From Nitratireductor sp. (lineage in GTDB: Bacteria; Pseudomonadota; Alphaproteobacteria; Rhizobiales; Rhizobiaceae), in the NCBI GenBank assembly GCA_017854535.1, contig JAFMHL010000003.1:50018-114017 (forward strand): a DNA stretch of 64,000 nt. The letters run 5' to 3'. Positions within the stretch are counted from its first letter, which is position 1, and each line of letters begins with the position of its first letter. A program made the translations under genes and the position numbers. Shown piece after piece: positions 8,117 to 16,384 of the stretch. The notes under the pieces were generated by a model. That model ran no database searches. It was not told the DNA's origin and saw only the letters and a program-made list of their open reading frames with translations.

Positions 8117-8680
8117 TTGAAATGGTGGTCCGTGTCTAGAGAGTTGCGAATTCACGTGGGCGTTATTGCCGAAAAACGAAAATCATCTTCCCAATGGGCG
8201 GAGGACTACTGGATTCCGACGGCCGTTTTAGAAAGTCATGTAAATCACCACGAAGGCGACGTATTATATGAAACGGATACGGTAAAACGCTATTTCATGG
8301 GTTATAGTGAAATCTACTGCCATGCCAAAGAGACCGAGGCTTATATTCATAATTTTGAAAGCCGTGTTCCAGCTATCTATGTCATTTTGCGGCGGGATGA
8401 CGAGAACAAATATCCGCTGAATTGGTATGTTCATGCAGTGACTGTTTCGCCTTATGAAGCACAGGATTACTCTGATTCTTCAGAAGACATTGTTGAGCGT
8501 GTGGCCATGCCTGTTGGGATAGCAAAGATAGTAATGGATTTTATTGATCTTCATCATGTGGAAGAAGAATTCAAAAAACGTAAGCGCAAAGACTTTAAGA
8601 GTGAGCCACGTCAGTTCGGAAAAGATCCCATTTTCCTTGAACGCAGTCGACCAAACAAGAATGGCGGATTTGATGCCTGA
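8117..8680 (+). CDS. DUF3305 domain-containing protein
   Basis: This 187-residue protein shows the DUF3305 pattern: an opening beta strand and W-rich turn (SRELRIHVGVIAEKRKSSSQWAEDYWIPTAVL), then YFMGYSEIYCHAKETEAY and PAIYVILRRD. AAGGG precedes TTG 8117 by five bases, supporting this start. The C-terminus is basic and disordered-looking. In the family it is paired with DUF3306 and a poly-ferredoxin in formate dehydrogenase clusters, and that pairing is exactly preserved here. The stop at 8680 overlaps the start of DUF3306. Function unknown; an assembly role is inference. Confidence 0.75.
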   Translation: MKWWSVSRELRIHVGVIAEKRKSSSQWAEDYWIPTAVLESHVNHHEGDVLYETDTVKRYFMGYSEIYCHAKETEAYIHNFESRVPAIYVILRRDDENKYPLNWYVHAVTVSPYEAQDYSDSSEDIVERVAMPVGIAKIVMDFIDLHHVEEEFKKRKRKDFKSEPRQFGKDPIFLERSRPNKNGGFDA

Positions 8681-9377
8681 AAAAGAAATTGAAGATGGTT
8701 TCTTAAGCCGATGGTCTCGTCGCAAACGTCATGGCGAGATTGTTGAAGAGGGTGAAGCTGATTCACCCGAAACTTTAGATGTCCACCCCGAGCAAATAGT
8801 ATCAAGTGGTGATTCTGAAGATGTTGATGGAAATCTAGTTGCTGAACCGACGGAAGAAGAATTGGAAATGCAAGCCAATCTTGAGGCCGCTGAGGCGATA
8901 AATCTGGAAACGTTGGAATATGAATCCGATTTTGCATTGTTCATGAAAAAAGGGGTTCCGGACGCTCTCAAAAACGCTGCGATGCAGAAGCTGTGGCGCA
9001 GCAATCCTATGCTTGCTGTCCTTGATGGCTTAAATGATTATGATGAGGATTTTGGCGATCCAAAGCTTAATGTTTATAAATCTGCTTGGGAAGTTGGACG
9101 CGGATTTTTAACCGATACGGAAATGAACCACAGCCCAGCTGATAAAGTTCAGGCATTTGTGGAGAAGCTGCTGGAAGAACCACCGCAAGATGGCGCTGAG
9201 GAAAAGGTTGAGGAACAATCAGAGATTGATAATGATGAAGAATCGGCAGTAGTTGATGAAGACATTGTGGAAGCCGAACATAGTGAGTTGGACGGTGATG
9301 ACAATGATGAAGATCAACCTGTTCAACGGGTGTCGATGAGAAGTCGTATCTTTGACTACTCTGAGGATACAAATTGA
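8661..9377 (+). CDS. DUF3306 domain-containing protein
   Basis: The recognisable part begins MADLMPEKEIEDGFLSRWSRRKRHGE, and the core continues to a LWRSNPMLAVLDGLNDYDEDFGDP motif, both typical of DUF3306. The track start at 8544 lies deep inside DUF3305 and gives unrelated sequence, so ATG 8661 was chosen; ATG 8673, with GGCGGA upstream, is an alternative. The region after residue ~175 is extremely acidic and repetitive in E/D, probably disordered. It overlaps the DUF3305 gene by 20 bases, suggesting coupled translation. Function unknown. Confidence 0.75.
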   Translation: MADLMPEKEIEDGFLSRWSRRKRHGEIVEEGEADSPETLDVHPEQIVSSGDSEDVDGNLVAEPTEEELEMQANLEAAEAINLETLEYESDFALFMKKGVPDALKNAAMQKLWRSNPMLAVLDGLNDYDEDFGDPKLNVYKSAWEVGRGFLTDTEMNHSPADKVQAFVEKLLEEPPQDGAEEKVEEQSEIDNDEESAVVDEDIVEAEHSELDGDDNDEDQPVQRVSMRSRIFDYSEDTN

Positions 9378-9498
9378 GATTTTGCATAAATTTAAACTAG
9401 TAATAAGCGGGCAGATACCTATGTTCGCTGGAATTAATTTGGGTGAAAACAGAAGTTGATCCTGCCACCTGCAATTCACCCCGAATGGAAAGATCGAA

Positions 9499-10677
9499 AT
9501 GACAGCGCCGACAAAAGAAATAGTTTTAAGCGAACTGAAAAAAGTTAAGGGGCCTGATCTAAAGAGCAATATTGTTGATTTGGGGCTTGTGTCCGAGATC
9601 TTTATCTCAGACGGCAAAGTGATCTTTTCGCTAGCGGTTCCCGCAGAGCGAGCAAGCGAGCTTGAACCACTTCGCGCTGCAGCAGAAAAAGTGGTGACGC
9701 AGATTGAAGGCGTAAAAAGCGCGATGGTTGCGCTTACTGCAGAGAGAAAAGGTGGCAAGGATCAAGCTGCTCGTCCTGCTTCTAGCGCCGGGCAGGCCGG
9801 AAGTGCACCTCCCCCAATGGCTGGTGGAGATTTTGTTCCAGGTAGACCGCAACAGGCGCCAACCCCGGATAAGGCTGGGGTGCCTGGGATCAAATCGATT
9901 ATTGCAGTTGCCTCAGGAAAAGGTGGCGTTGGCAAATCGACAACATCAGTGAACCTTGCTTTAGCCTTGCAAGCAAATGGTCTGAAAGTTGGCATTATGG
10001 ATGCTGATATTTACGGACCTTCTATGCCGCGTTTGCTCGGTATTTCCGGACGCCCCCAACAAGTTTCTGGACGCATAATCAAGCCGATGGAAGGCTTTGG
10101 ACTTAAAGTTATGTCCATGGGCTTTTTGGTGGATGAAGAAACGCCTATGATCTGGCGCGGTCCAATGGTTATTTCGGCGCTAACTCAAATGCTGAGAGAA
10201 GTGCAATGGGGCGAGTTAGATGTTTTGGTGGTTGATATGCCTCCTGGAACAGGTGATGCGCAACTGACCATGGCCCAGCAAGTTCCTTTAGCAGGGGCGG
10301 TCATCGTTTCAACACCGCAAGACCTTGCTTTGATTGATGCCCGAAAGGGGCTTAATATGTTCCGGCGCGTTGATGTGCCGTTGTTGGGGATCATCGAAAA
10401 TATGAGCTATTTCATCTGCCCAGATTGCGGCAGCCAGCACAATATTTTTGGTAATGGTGGCGCTATGAATGAAGCTGAACGCATTGGTGTGCCATATCTT
10501 GGGGCCGTACCGTTGCATATGGATATTCGTGAGAATTCTGATGCAGGTACACCTGTTGTGGTTTCGGCGCCTGATGGTCCTCATGCCAAGATTTATCGAG
10601 GTATAGCAGATAAAGTTCTTGAGCGGTTGAACGCTGAAAAAGAAATGCAAGGTGGCCCAGCGATCGTCTTTGACTAG
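9499..10677 (+). CDS. mrp: Mrp/NBP35-type Fe-S cluster carrier ATPase (ApbC family)
   Basis: The 392-residue protein combines an N-terminal MIP18/DUF59 domain (residues ~1-85) with a deviant-Walker P-loop ATPase. The signature ASGKGGVGKSTTSVN is at ~135-150, MDADIYGPSMPRLLG follows, DMPPGTGDAQLT is a downstream ATPase motif, and the cluster-binding CPDCG is near residue 307. A proline/glutamine-rich linker joins the domains. Mrp/ApbC proteins bind and transfer Fe-S clusters in the cytoplasm. Its place next to a multi-Fe-S formate dehydrogenase accessory set fits that role, though mrp is also a general housekeeping gene. A 121-base gap separates it from DUF3306, so it may have its own promoter. 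Confidence 0.92.
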   Translation: MTAPTKEIVLSELKKVKGPDLKSNIVDLGLVSEIFISDGKVIFSLAVPAERASELEPLRAAAEKVVTQIEGVKSAMVALTAERKGGKDQAARPASSAGQAGSAPPPMAGGDFVPGRPQQAPTPDKAGVPGIKSIIAVASGKGGVGKSTTSVNLALALQANGLKVGIMDADIYGPSMPRLLGISGRPQQVSGRIIKPMEGFGLKVMSMGFLVDEETPMIWRGPMVISALTQMLREVQWGELDVLVVDMPPGTGDAQLTMAQQVPLAGAVIVSTPQDLALIDARKGLNMFRRVDVPLLGIIENMSYFICPDCGSQHNIFGNGGAMNEAERIGVPYLGAVPLHMDIRENSDAGTPVVVSAPDGPHAKIYRGIADKVLERLNAEKEMQGGPAIVFD

Positions 10678-10706
10678 GCGTCAACTGGATTAGAATGGGC
10701 GTACCT

Positions 10707-11003
10707 CTAAACGGATGGATCTGCCAGGTGATTGCGAAGCATCTCCTGGTAGGCCTTCAACATCGTATCTACAAACGGCTCGTGTTCTTCAACTTCCATT
10801 ACATTCTTGCCCACATGCGCGTTGTATCTTGCCGCGGCATATAGAAAAGCCATGTGTAATTCAGTGGCACTAACGGACTGATTTTCACGATTGGCCACGT
10901 CGATGAACTTATCTGCTATTTGCATGAATCGCTTATCAGTCATCTCACCTTTGGACTCAGCTGCGCGACGTTCTTTTCGATTGGGTTTGTGATAATCATC
11001 CAT
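10707..11003 (-). CDS. DUF3144 family protein
   Basis: This is a 98-residue helical cytoplasmic protein. The core MQIADKFIDVANRENQSVSATELHMAFLYAAARYNAHV matches the DUF3144 pattern of an alpha-helical segment ending AAARxNAxV. The N-terminus is basic (NRKERRAAESKG). It is convergent to mrp with a 29-base gap and is followed upstream by a gene-poor 318-base stretch. No function is known for the family. Confidence 0.6.
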   Translation of the reverse strand: MDDYHKPNRKERRAAESKGEMTDKRFMQIADKFIDVANRENQSVSATELHMAFLYAAARYNAHVGKNVMEVEEHEPFVDTMLKAYQEMLRNHLADPSV

Positions 11004-11321
11004 CGTGTTGGTCCATATATAAATGTGAGTTTTTGCTAAGTTACATCGTTTGGAAAATAGCAGAGCAATACAAGATTATCCAGCAGGATAAATGTGCCCA
11101 CTGTTCAATCCAATTGGCATTTTTCACGACGCCAATGGTGCACCTTTTTGCAAGTAAGCAAGAACTAGAAAAAACTTTTTGTGACATAGGTCATTTTCAA
11201 AGTCATAGCCAACACAAACTCGCAAAAAAACATGTGAACCATGACGGTTATTATCATGGTTAGGGTTTTTGAAGCCACTCACCATGTGTCTTCGATTAAA
11301 ACCTAGGTTTCTTTTGAAACA
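11004..11321. other. gene-free interval with two small palindromes
   Basis: These 318 bases separate the divergent DUF3144 and UDP-sugar dehydrogenase genes. The 76-codon TTG-initiated ORF in the track (11033-11263) has no ribosome binding site and a composition unlike a folded protein, so it is not called. Two structures are visible: TGAC-ATAG-GTCA at 11182-11193 and an 8-bp hairpin at 11237-11261. Promoters for both flanking genes presumably lie here, but no convincing -35/-10 pair stood out. Confidence 0.5.
11237..11268 (+). terminator. 8-bp hairpin followed by T-rich run
   Basis: AACCATGA (11237-11244) and TCATGGTT (11254-11261) are perfect inverted repeats with a 9-nt loop, followed by AGGGTTTTT. 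The stem is A/T-rich for a terminator and could instead be an operator or leader hairpin of the downstream sugar dehydrogenase gene. Confidence 0.35.
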
Positions 11322-12731
11322 TTGCTGGTTTTGAATGATGCTGATATCAGCAATTATTCAGATCGGGTTTTATTGGCAGGTAACAGGATTTTGACAACAT
11401 TTATCAATACGCTCCATGAGCGCATCGTTTCATCTAAATGCATCGTGGGCGTAGTTGGTCTTGGATATGTAGGCTTGCCTTTGGCTATTGCGCTATCCAA
11501 TGCCGGATTGTCAGTTGTTGGCTTTGACATTGACGCGAGCAAGATCGAGAATTTGAGGGTAGGCAAGTCCTATATCAAACACATTGCCAGCTCTGATGTG
11601 GCGAACCTGATTCAGAAAAATAATGCAGAGTTTTACTCAGATTTCAGTGTCGTTGAAAAATGCGATGTGGTTATTTTATGTGTTCCTACGCCACTCAACA
11701 AGCATATGGCTCCGGACTTAAGTTATGTTACCGATACCACCAGATATGTTGCAGAACACATGCGACACGGTCAGATGGTAATTCTTGAATCAACAACTTA
11801 TCCCGGGACTACCAGTGAAGTCCTTGCTCCATTAATCAATGAGGTATCTGGACTTCGGTTGGACGAGGATTTTTTCCTTGCTTACTCGCCAGAGCGGGAA
11901 GACCCGGGTAATCTAAATTTTGTTACTCGAACAGTTCCAAAGGTTGTGGGGGCTGACAATCCTGAGGCACTAAAAGCAACCATCGCTTTATACAATCATA
12001 TCGTTGATCAGGTAGTGCCTGTGTCATCTGCAGCAACGGCTGAAGCGGTGAAGTTGACTGAGAATATTTTCCGGTCAGTGAATATTGCCTTGGTCAATGA
12101 GTTGAAGACAATTTATGCGCCCATGGGGATTGATGTGTGGGAGGTTATTGAGGCTGCGTCTTCAAAGCCATTCGGGTTTATGCCGTTTTACCCAGGCCCG
12201 GGACTTGGCGGGCATTGCATCCCGATTGATCCTTTTTATCTCAGCTGGAAAGCTAAAGAATTTGGTCTGACTGCCAAATTCATTGAACTTGCGGGTGAAG
12301 TGAATAGGCGCATGACTGATTATGTGATTGCTAATCTGGTGGACCTTTTAAGTGAACATGCAGGCAAGGCAATTAAGGGTGCTAACATATTAGTGCTTGG
12401 CCTGGCTTATAAGAAAAATGTCGGTGACCTAAGGGAAAGCCCTGCGCTGGTGATTATCAACCAGCTTGAAAAAAAGGGAGAGCGCACTGCCTATTATGAT
12501 CAGAATATTCCGATAATTACTCCGACGCGTGAGCATCCCGAGTTTACAGGTAGGCAATCGGTTGATTTGACTGCAGAAGAGGTTAGAAAATACGATGCTG
12601 TCCTAGTGGTAACTGATCACGATGATACGGATTGGCAGTTGATCGCAGATAACGCAAAGCTTGTGGTTGATACGCGCAATGTGATGAAAAATTATGGTCA
12701 GGGCGAACGCGACCTCATATTCAAGTCTTGA
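11322..12731 (+). CDS. UDP-N-acetylglucosamine/UDP-glucose 6-dehydrogenase family (nucleotide sugar dehydrogenase)
   Basis: The protein has an N-terminal Rossmann NAD domain (VGLGYVGLPLAIALSNAG at ~41-60), the central helical domain, the catalytic-cysteine motif GPGLGGHCIPIDPFYLSWKA (Cys near residue 298) and a C-terminal UDP-binding domain (YKKNVGDLRESPALVI). The GGHCIPIDP form and C-terminal features are closer to WbpA/UDP-GlcNAc dehydrogenases than to classical Ugd, but substrate cannot be fixed from sequence alone. It oxidises a UDP-hexose to the uronate for surface polysaccharide. The TTG start at 11322 lacks a clear ribosome binding site, and the first ~40 residues may be partly untranslated. 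It stands alone here, without other polysaccharide genes. Confidence 0.85.
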   Translation: MLVLNDADISNYSDRVLLAGNRILTTFINTLHERIVSSKCIVGVVGLGYVGLPLAIALSNAGLSVVGFDIDASKIENLRVGKSYIKHIASSDVANLIQKNNAEFYSDFSVVEKCDVVILCVPTPLNKHMAPDLSYVTDTTRYVAEHMRHGQMVILESTTYPGTTSEVLAPLINEVSGLRLDEDFFLAYSPEREDPGNLNFVTRTVPKVVGADNPEALKATIALYNHIVDQVVPVSSAATAEAVKLTENIFRSVNIALVNELKTIYAPMGIDVWEVIEAASSKPFGFMPFYPGPGLGGHCIPIDPFYLSWKAKEFGLTAKFIELAGEVNRRMTDYVIANLVDLLSEHAGKAIKGANILVLGLAYKKNVGDLRESPALVIINQLEKKGERTAYYDQNIPIITPTREHPEFTGRQSVDLTAEEVRKYDAVLVVTDHDDTDWQLIADNAKLVVDTRNVMKNYGQGERDLIFKS

Positions 12732-12782
12732 TGAAGGAATGAGTACACGCGTTAGAACGGAATTGTACTAGAGGATAGCTAT

Positions 12783-13910
12783 ATGTCCGGTCCCCTTGAA
12801 GGATTGCGAGTTGTGGAAATGGCAGGGCTTGGCCCTTGTCCTTTGGCTGGGCAGTTGCTGGCTGATCTTGGCGCCGATGTCGTTTTGATAGATCGCAAAT
12901 CCGGGAAGGTTGACCCTGCGAATATTAACAACCGCTCCAAGCGCTCAATAGCGCTCAATCTTAAGTCTGAAGCGGGCGTTCACGCTGCCAAAAAGGTTAT
13001 CGCAAAAGCTGATATTTTGATCGAGGGCTTTCGCCCCGGTGTGATGGAGAAATTGGGATTGGGGCCTAAGGACTGCTATAAGTTCAACAAGGGTTTGGTC
13101 TTCGGGCGGATGACCGGTTGGGGGCAAGAAGGGCCTCTTTCGCATACTGCGGGCCACGACATCAATTATCTTGCTTTGAGTGGTGCTTTGCACGCAATTG
13201 GCAAGGCAGGAGAACCGCCGACCCCGCCGCTTAATCTGGTCGCAGATTATGCAGGCGGAACCATGTTCTTGTTGCTTGGTGTGCTGTCAGCTCTTTATGA
13301 GCGTCAAAAGTCAGGTCTTGGGCAGGTGATTGATGCGGCGATGGTCGATGGCGTGCCAGCATTAATGGGGCTCATTCATATGATGGTTGCCAAAGGCCAA
13401 TGGTCGAGCAATCGAGAGGAAAACTGGCTTGATGGCGGCGCACCTTTTTATCGGACCTATGAGACTAGTGATGGAAAATACATTTCCGTCGGTCCGTTAG
13501 AGCCGCAGTTTTTTGCTCAACTTGTAGAGAAATCTGGACTGCCTGCTGAAGACTTGTCATCTCAATATGATGTTGCAAATTGGCCTGAACGCCACAACCA
13601 ATACGAAGCCATTTTCAAATCGAAAACCCGTGACGAATGGGTAGATATTTTTGAAGGAAGCGATGCTTGTGTTGCACCCGTTCTCGATTTTTCTGAAGTT
13701 TTTGACAACAAACACAACAAGGCGAGAGGTATATTCAAAGAAGTGGGGGGCGTTTTGCAAGCTGCCCCTGCTCCGCGATTTGACCGCACGCCAGCTGGGC
13801 CTATTGGTGCGCCTTGTGCGCCAGGTGCTGATGGGGAAGCAATTTTGAACGAGTGCGGTTTGTCTCAAGATGAAATAGCAGAGCTTAGGGCAAATGGTGG
13901 CTTAAGCTAA
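12783..13910 (+). CDS. alpha-methylacyl-CoA racemase-like CaiB/BaiF family protein
   Basis: The 375-residue protein is a class III CoA-transferase-fold protein. The opening GPLEGLRVVEMAGLGPCPLAGQLLADLGADV and the AMACR hallmarks GHDINYLALSGALHAIG (catalytic His/Asp region) and NLVADYAGG are all present. AMACR enzymes epimerise 2-methylacyl-CoAs by proton transfer. It starts 51 bases after the sugar dehydrogenase and is convergent with the P450 gene, their stop codons overlapping at 13907-13910. Beside an aromatic/CoA-thioester cluster, it may handle branched acyl-CoAs, but no link to that pathway can be shown. Confidence 0.88.
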   Translation: MSGPLEGLRVVEMAGLGPCPLAGQLLADLGADVVLIDRKSGKVDPANINNRSKRSIALNLKSEAGVHAAKKVIAKADILIEGFRPGVMEKLGLGPKDCYKFNKGLVFGRMTGWGQEGPLSHTAGHDINYLALSGALHAIGKAGEPPTPPLNLVADYAGGTMFLLLGVLSALYERQKSGLGQVIDAAMVDGVPALMGLIHMMVAKGQWSSNREENWLDGGAPFYRTYETSDGKYISVGPLEPQFFAQLVEKSGLPAEDLSSQYDVANWPERHNQYEAIFKSKTRDEWVDIFEGSDACVAPVLDFSEVFDNKHNKARGIFKEVGGVLQAAPAPRFDRTPAGPIGAPCAPGADGEAILNECGLSQDEIAELRANGGLS

Positions 13911-15112
13911 ATTCGCATATCAATTCTGTTGAAGCCTCTAAAGCGTGCGAGGCCCATGATGGTGACTTCACCAGAGAGTTGTAAATCTGGAAAGCGCTTC
14001 ACCAGTCGGCCAATTGCGATGCGTCCTTCGATCCTAGCCAGTGTTGCGCCAAGGCAAACATGTATACCGGTAATAAAAGCCAAATGACGGTTCGGGTTGC
14101 GGCCAATGTCGACTTGATCAGGATTATCAAATATTTCAGGATCACGATTAGCTGCGCCAATCGAGGTGTGAACATAGGTTCCAGCTTTTAAAGTCTTGCC
14201 AGAAAAAGTCATGTCCTTGGTTAGCAGGCGATTGCCGATCTGCAATGGGCTTTGGAAACGCAAAAACTCTTCCACCGCTGGCGCAATCAAATCTGGTTCA
14301 TCTAAGAGGCGTTTGTGTTGGTCACGATGTGTGAGCAAGATATGAGTCCCGTTTCCCACAAGGCTTGTGGTGGTTTCGTGTCCTGCGTTCAGCAGAAAAA
14401 TACAGTTCTGGATCAATTCTTCTTGTGTAAGCCGACGGCCGTCATGCTCTCCAAAAATCAGCGCTTCCAGAATTTCGCCCTGCCCAGCGCCTTCAGGGTT
14501 CTTTCTGCGATGTTCAATGAGATCATCAAGTAATTGCCCAAATTCTGTTACCGCATCATTACCTTCTTTCAATCGATCCTCAGGAACAACGGGATCAAGC
14601 GCTCCCAAGATTGCCATGGAGAACCGACGTAATTTGTGGCGATGCTCTTCGGGAACGCCAAGCATGAACGAGATTAATTCTGTTGGCAGTTGTTTTGAAA
14701 AAGCATCGATAAAGTCAAACTCTTTCAGATCTTCCAACTTATCCAGCAAACCATCCACGATCTGTTCTATGAGCGGTTCAAGCTCGGTCAGTTTGCGCGG
14801 GGTGAATGCGCCAGCCAAGAGTTTGCGCACGGTTGTATGGTAAGGCGGATCATTGAATATCAAACTCGTGGTGTGGTGTGTGTAAAGCGGGCATTGACCG
14901 AACTTTTCCTTGAACGCCACTACTTTGTCAGAACTCATAGAGCGTTCCTGATAGACCGTTTTGACGTCTTCATAGCGGGTCAAATAATACGATCCATCCT
15001 TGTTGCGATGAACGGGGTCATGATCGCGCAGCATTTTTAATGTTGGAAATGGATCATTGATGAAATCTGATCCAATCGTATTCAAATCGAAATGGTCTAT
15101 TTTTTCGTTCAT
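13907..15112 (-). CDS. cytochrome P450
   Basis: This soluble bacterial P450 of about 401 residues has the I-helix LLNAGHETTTS (~245), the K-helix motif in VEEFLRF and the haem-binding loop FITGIHVCLGATLARIE, with the thiolate cysteine near 352. The track start (15196) was trimmed to ATG 15112, preceded by GGGAGG with good spacing; this also removes overlap with the upstream hydroxylase. No redox partner (ferredoxin/reductase) is adjacent. It is the last gene of the minus-strand gentisate operon, so it may act on an aromatic or on a side substrate. The substrate is unknown. Confidence 0.9.
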   Translation of the reverse strand: MNEKIDHFDLNTIGSDFINDPFPTLKMLRDHDPVHRNKDGSYYLTRYEDVKTVYQERSMSSDKVVAFKEKFGQCPLYTHHTTSLIFNDPPYHTTVRKLLAGAFTPRKLTELEPLIEQIVDGLLDKLEDLKEFDFIDAFSKQLPTELISFMLGVPEEHRHKLRRFSMAILGALDPVVPEDRLKEGNDAVTEFGQLLDDLIEHRRKNPEGAGQGEILEALIFGEHDGRRLTQEELIQNCIFLLNAGHETTTSLVGNGTHILLTHRDQHKRLLDEPDLIAPAVEEFLRFQSPLQIGNRLLTKDMTFSGKTLKAGTYVHTSIGAANRDPEIFDNPDQVDIGRNPNRHLAFITGIHVCLGATLARIEGRIAIGRLVKRFPDLQLSGEVTIMGLARFRGFNRIDMRI

Positions 15113-15146
15113 CAATGCGCCTCCCAGTCGCTTATGTTTGAGCCTA

Positions 15147-16370
15147 TTAGGCCGTATTCCTATTTGGCATGGTTTCTGATGATACGGCCCCATCAAGCCC
15201 AGTGCTACCGTAAAGCCATTCGATCGAGTTAAACCAGTCTTCGGGCTGTTTTGCCTGCATCAACTGATTGCGCAATTCAGCATGGGCGCCTGACGGATGA
15301 TATATGTGGTCACCAATTGCTCTTGATTGCAATTGCACTCTAGCGGTACGGGCTTTACGTTTATGCTGGTAGTTTGCAAATGTCTTTTCAATATCGCCCG
15401 AGTTTGCGTGCATTTCCGCTGAAAGGCACACACCATCTTCCATCGCCATACAGGCACCTTGGGCGAAGTATTGCATCATTGGATGGGCAGCATCTCCCAA
15501 GAGTGCCACACGTCCATCAATCCAATTGTTGATAGGGTCGCGGTCGCACAACACCCAAAGTTTCCAGTCTTTGCCGCGCTCTATGATTTCACGCGCTACC
15601 GGGCTCACATGCTCGAAGCCTCGGCAGACTTCTTCATGGCTTACAGGTTTTCCCGCAACAGGCTCTGGGGCTTGGTTGTGATAAGTCACGACAAGATTAA
15701 AAACTTTCCAGCCAGAAAGCGGATAATGAACGATATGGCACTTTGGGCCTGCCCAAAGGGTAGCGGCATTCCAGCGCAAATCTTCTGGCATTTCCTCAGT
15801 TGGAATGACAGAACGATAGGTGGAATGACCCGAGATACGCGGAGCGCCATCGCCAACCAGTTGTTTGCGGATATTGGACCAAAGGCCATCAGCGCCAATT
15901 AACGCAGATCCTTTTATCTGTTCGCTGTTCTCCAATGTCACGGTCACTGATTTTTCGTCTTGCTCATAGCTTTTCACTGCACTGTTTACGCGCAACTCAA
16001 TGAGATTATGGGCCATGCATGCCTTTAAAAAAACACCATGAAGATCACCACGGTGAACAACTGCATAAGGGTTCTTAAAGCGCTTGCGAAAGGCTTCATC
16101 CAGCGGAACCCGTGTAATCTCGTCGCCTGAAAGGGCATCCATTAATCGAAGGCTATCAATGTAGACTGCCATTGCTCTGGCGGCATCCCCCACGCCAAGA
16201 TAGTCGAAAGCGTGAAATGCATTTGGGCCAAGTTGAATCCCTGCGCCGATTTCGCCTAACTGAGCGGCTTTTTCGAGAACGAGTGAGCGATAGCCTTTTT
16301 GGGCGAGGCCCATTGCAACTGCTAAGCCGCCAATGCCACCGCCGGCGATTAAAATGCGATCATGTGTCAT
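15147..16370 (-). CDS. FAD-dependent 3-hydroxybenzoate 6-hydroxylase (salicylate hydroxylase family)
   Basis: This group A flavoprotein monooxygenase of 407 residues has the dinucleotide motif GGGIGGLAVAMGL at 10-22, the DG motif in IGADGLWSNIR (~160) and the GD motif LLGDAAHPMMQYFAQGACMAMED (~290). The family includes salicylate and 3-hydroxybenzoate hydroxylases. Gentisate dioxygenase and fumarylpyruvate hydrolase directly upstream in the same operon favour 3-hydroxybenzoate 6-hydroxylation to gentisate (NADH, O2). Salicylate 5-hydroxylase is normally a multicomponent enzyme, so that route is less likely. The 14-base gap to the hydrolase gene supports co-transcription. Confidence 0.85.
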   Translation of the reverse strand: MTHDRILIAGGGIGGLAVAMGLAQKGYRSLVLEKAAQLGEIGAGIQLGPNAFHAFDYLGVGDAARAMAVYIDSLRLMDALSGDEITRVPLDEAFRKRFKNPYAVVHRGDLHGVFLKACMAHNLIELRVNSAVKSYEQDEKSVTVTLENSEQIKGSALIGADGLWSNIRKQLVGDGAPRISGHSTYRSVIPTEEMPEDLRWNAATLWAGPKCHIVHYPLSGWKVFNLVVTYHNQAPEPVAGKPVSHEEVCRGFEHVSPVAREIIERGKDWKLWVLCDRDPINNWIDGRVALLGDAAHPMMQYFAQGACMAMEDGVCLSAEMHANSGDIEKTFANYQHKRKARTARVQLQSRAIGDHIYHPSGAHAELRNQLMQAKQPEDWFNSIEWLYGSTGLDGAVSSETMPNRNTA

Positions 16371-16384
16371 TGAGAATCATCTCG

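Noticed and set aside
9441-9481. GGGTGAA/TTCACCC inverted repeat with a 27-base loop upstream of mrp
   Set aside because: Short arms, long loop and no T-run; could occur by chance, so not listed as a site.
9219-9758. 179-codon minus-strand ORF across the 3' end of DUF3306 and the start of mrp
   Set aside because: Antisense to two well-supported genes; its serine-rich start and lack of motifs mark it as a shadow.
11033-11263. 76-codon plus-strand ORF in the gap before the UDP-sugar dehydrogenase
   Set aside because: TTG start without ribosome binding site, no recognisable pattern, and it runs over two palindromes. More likely non-coding.
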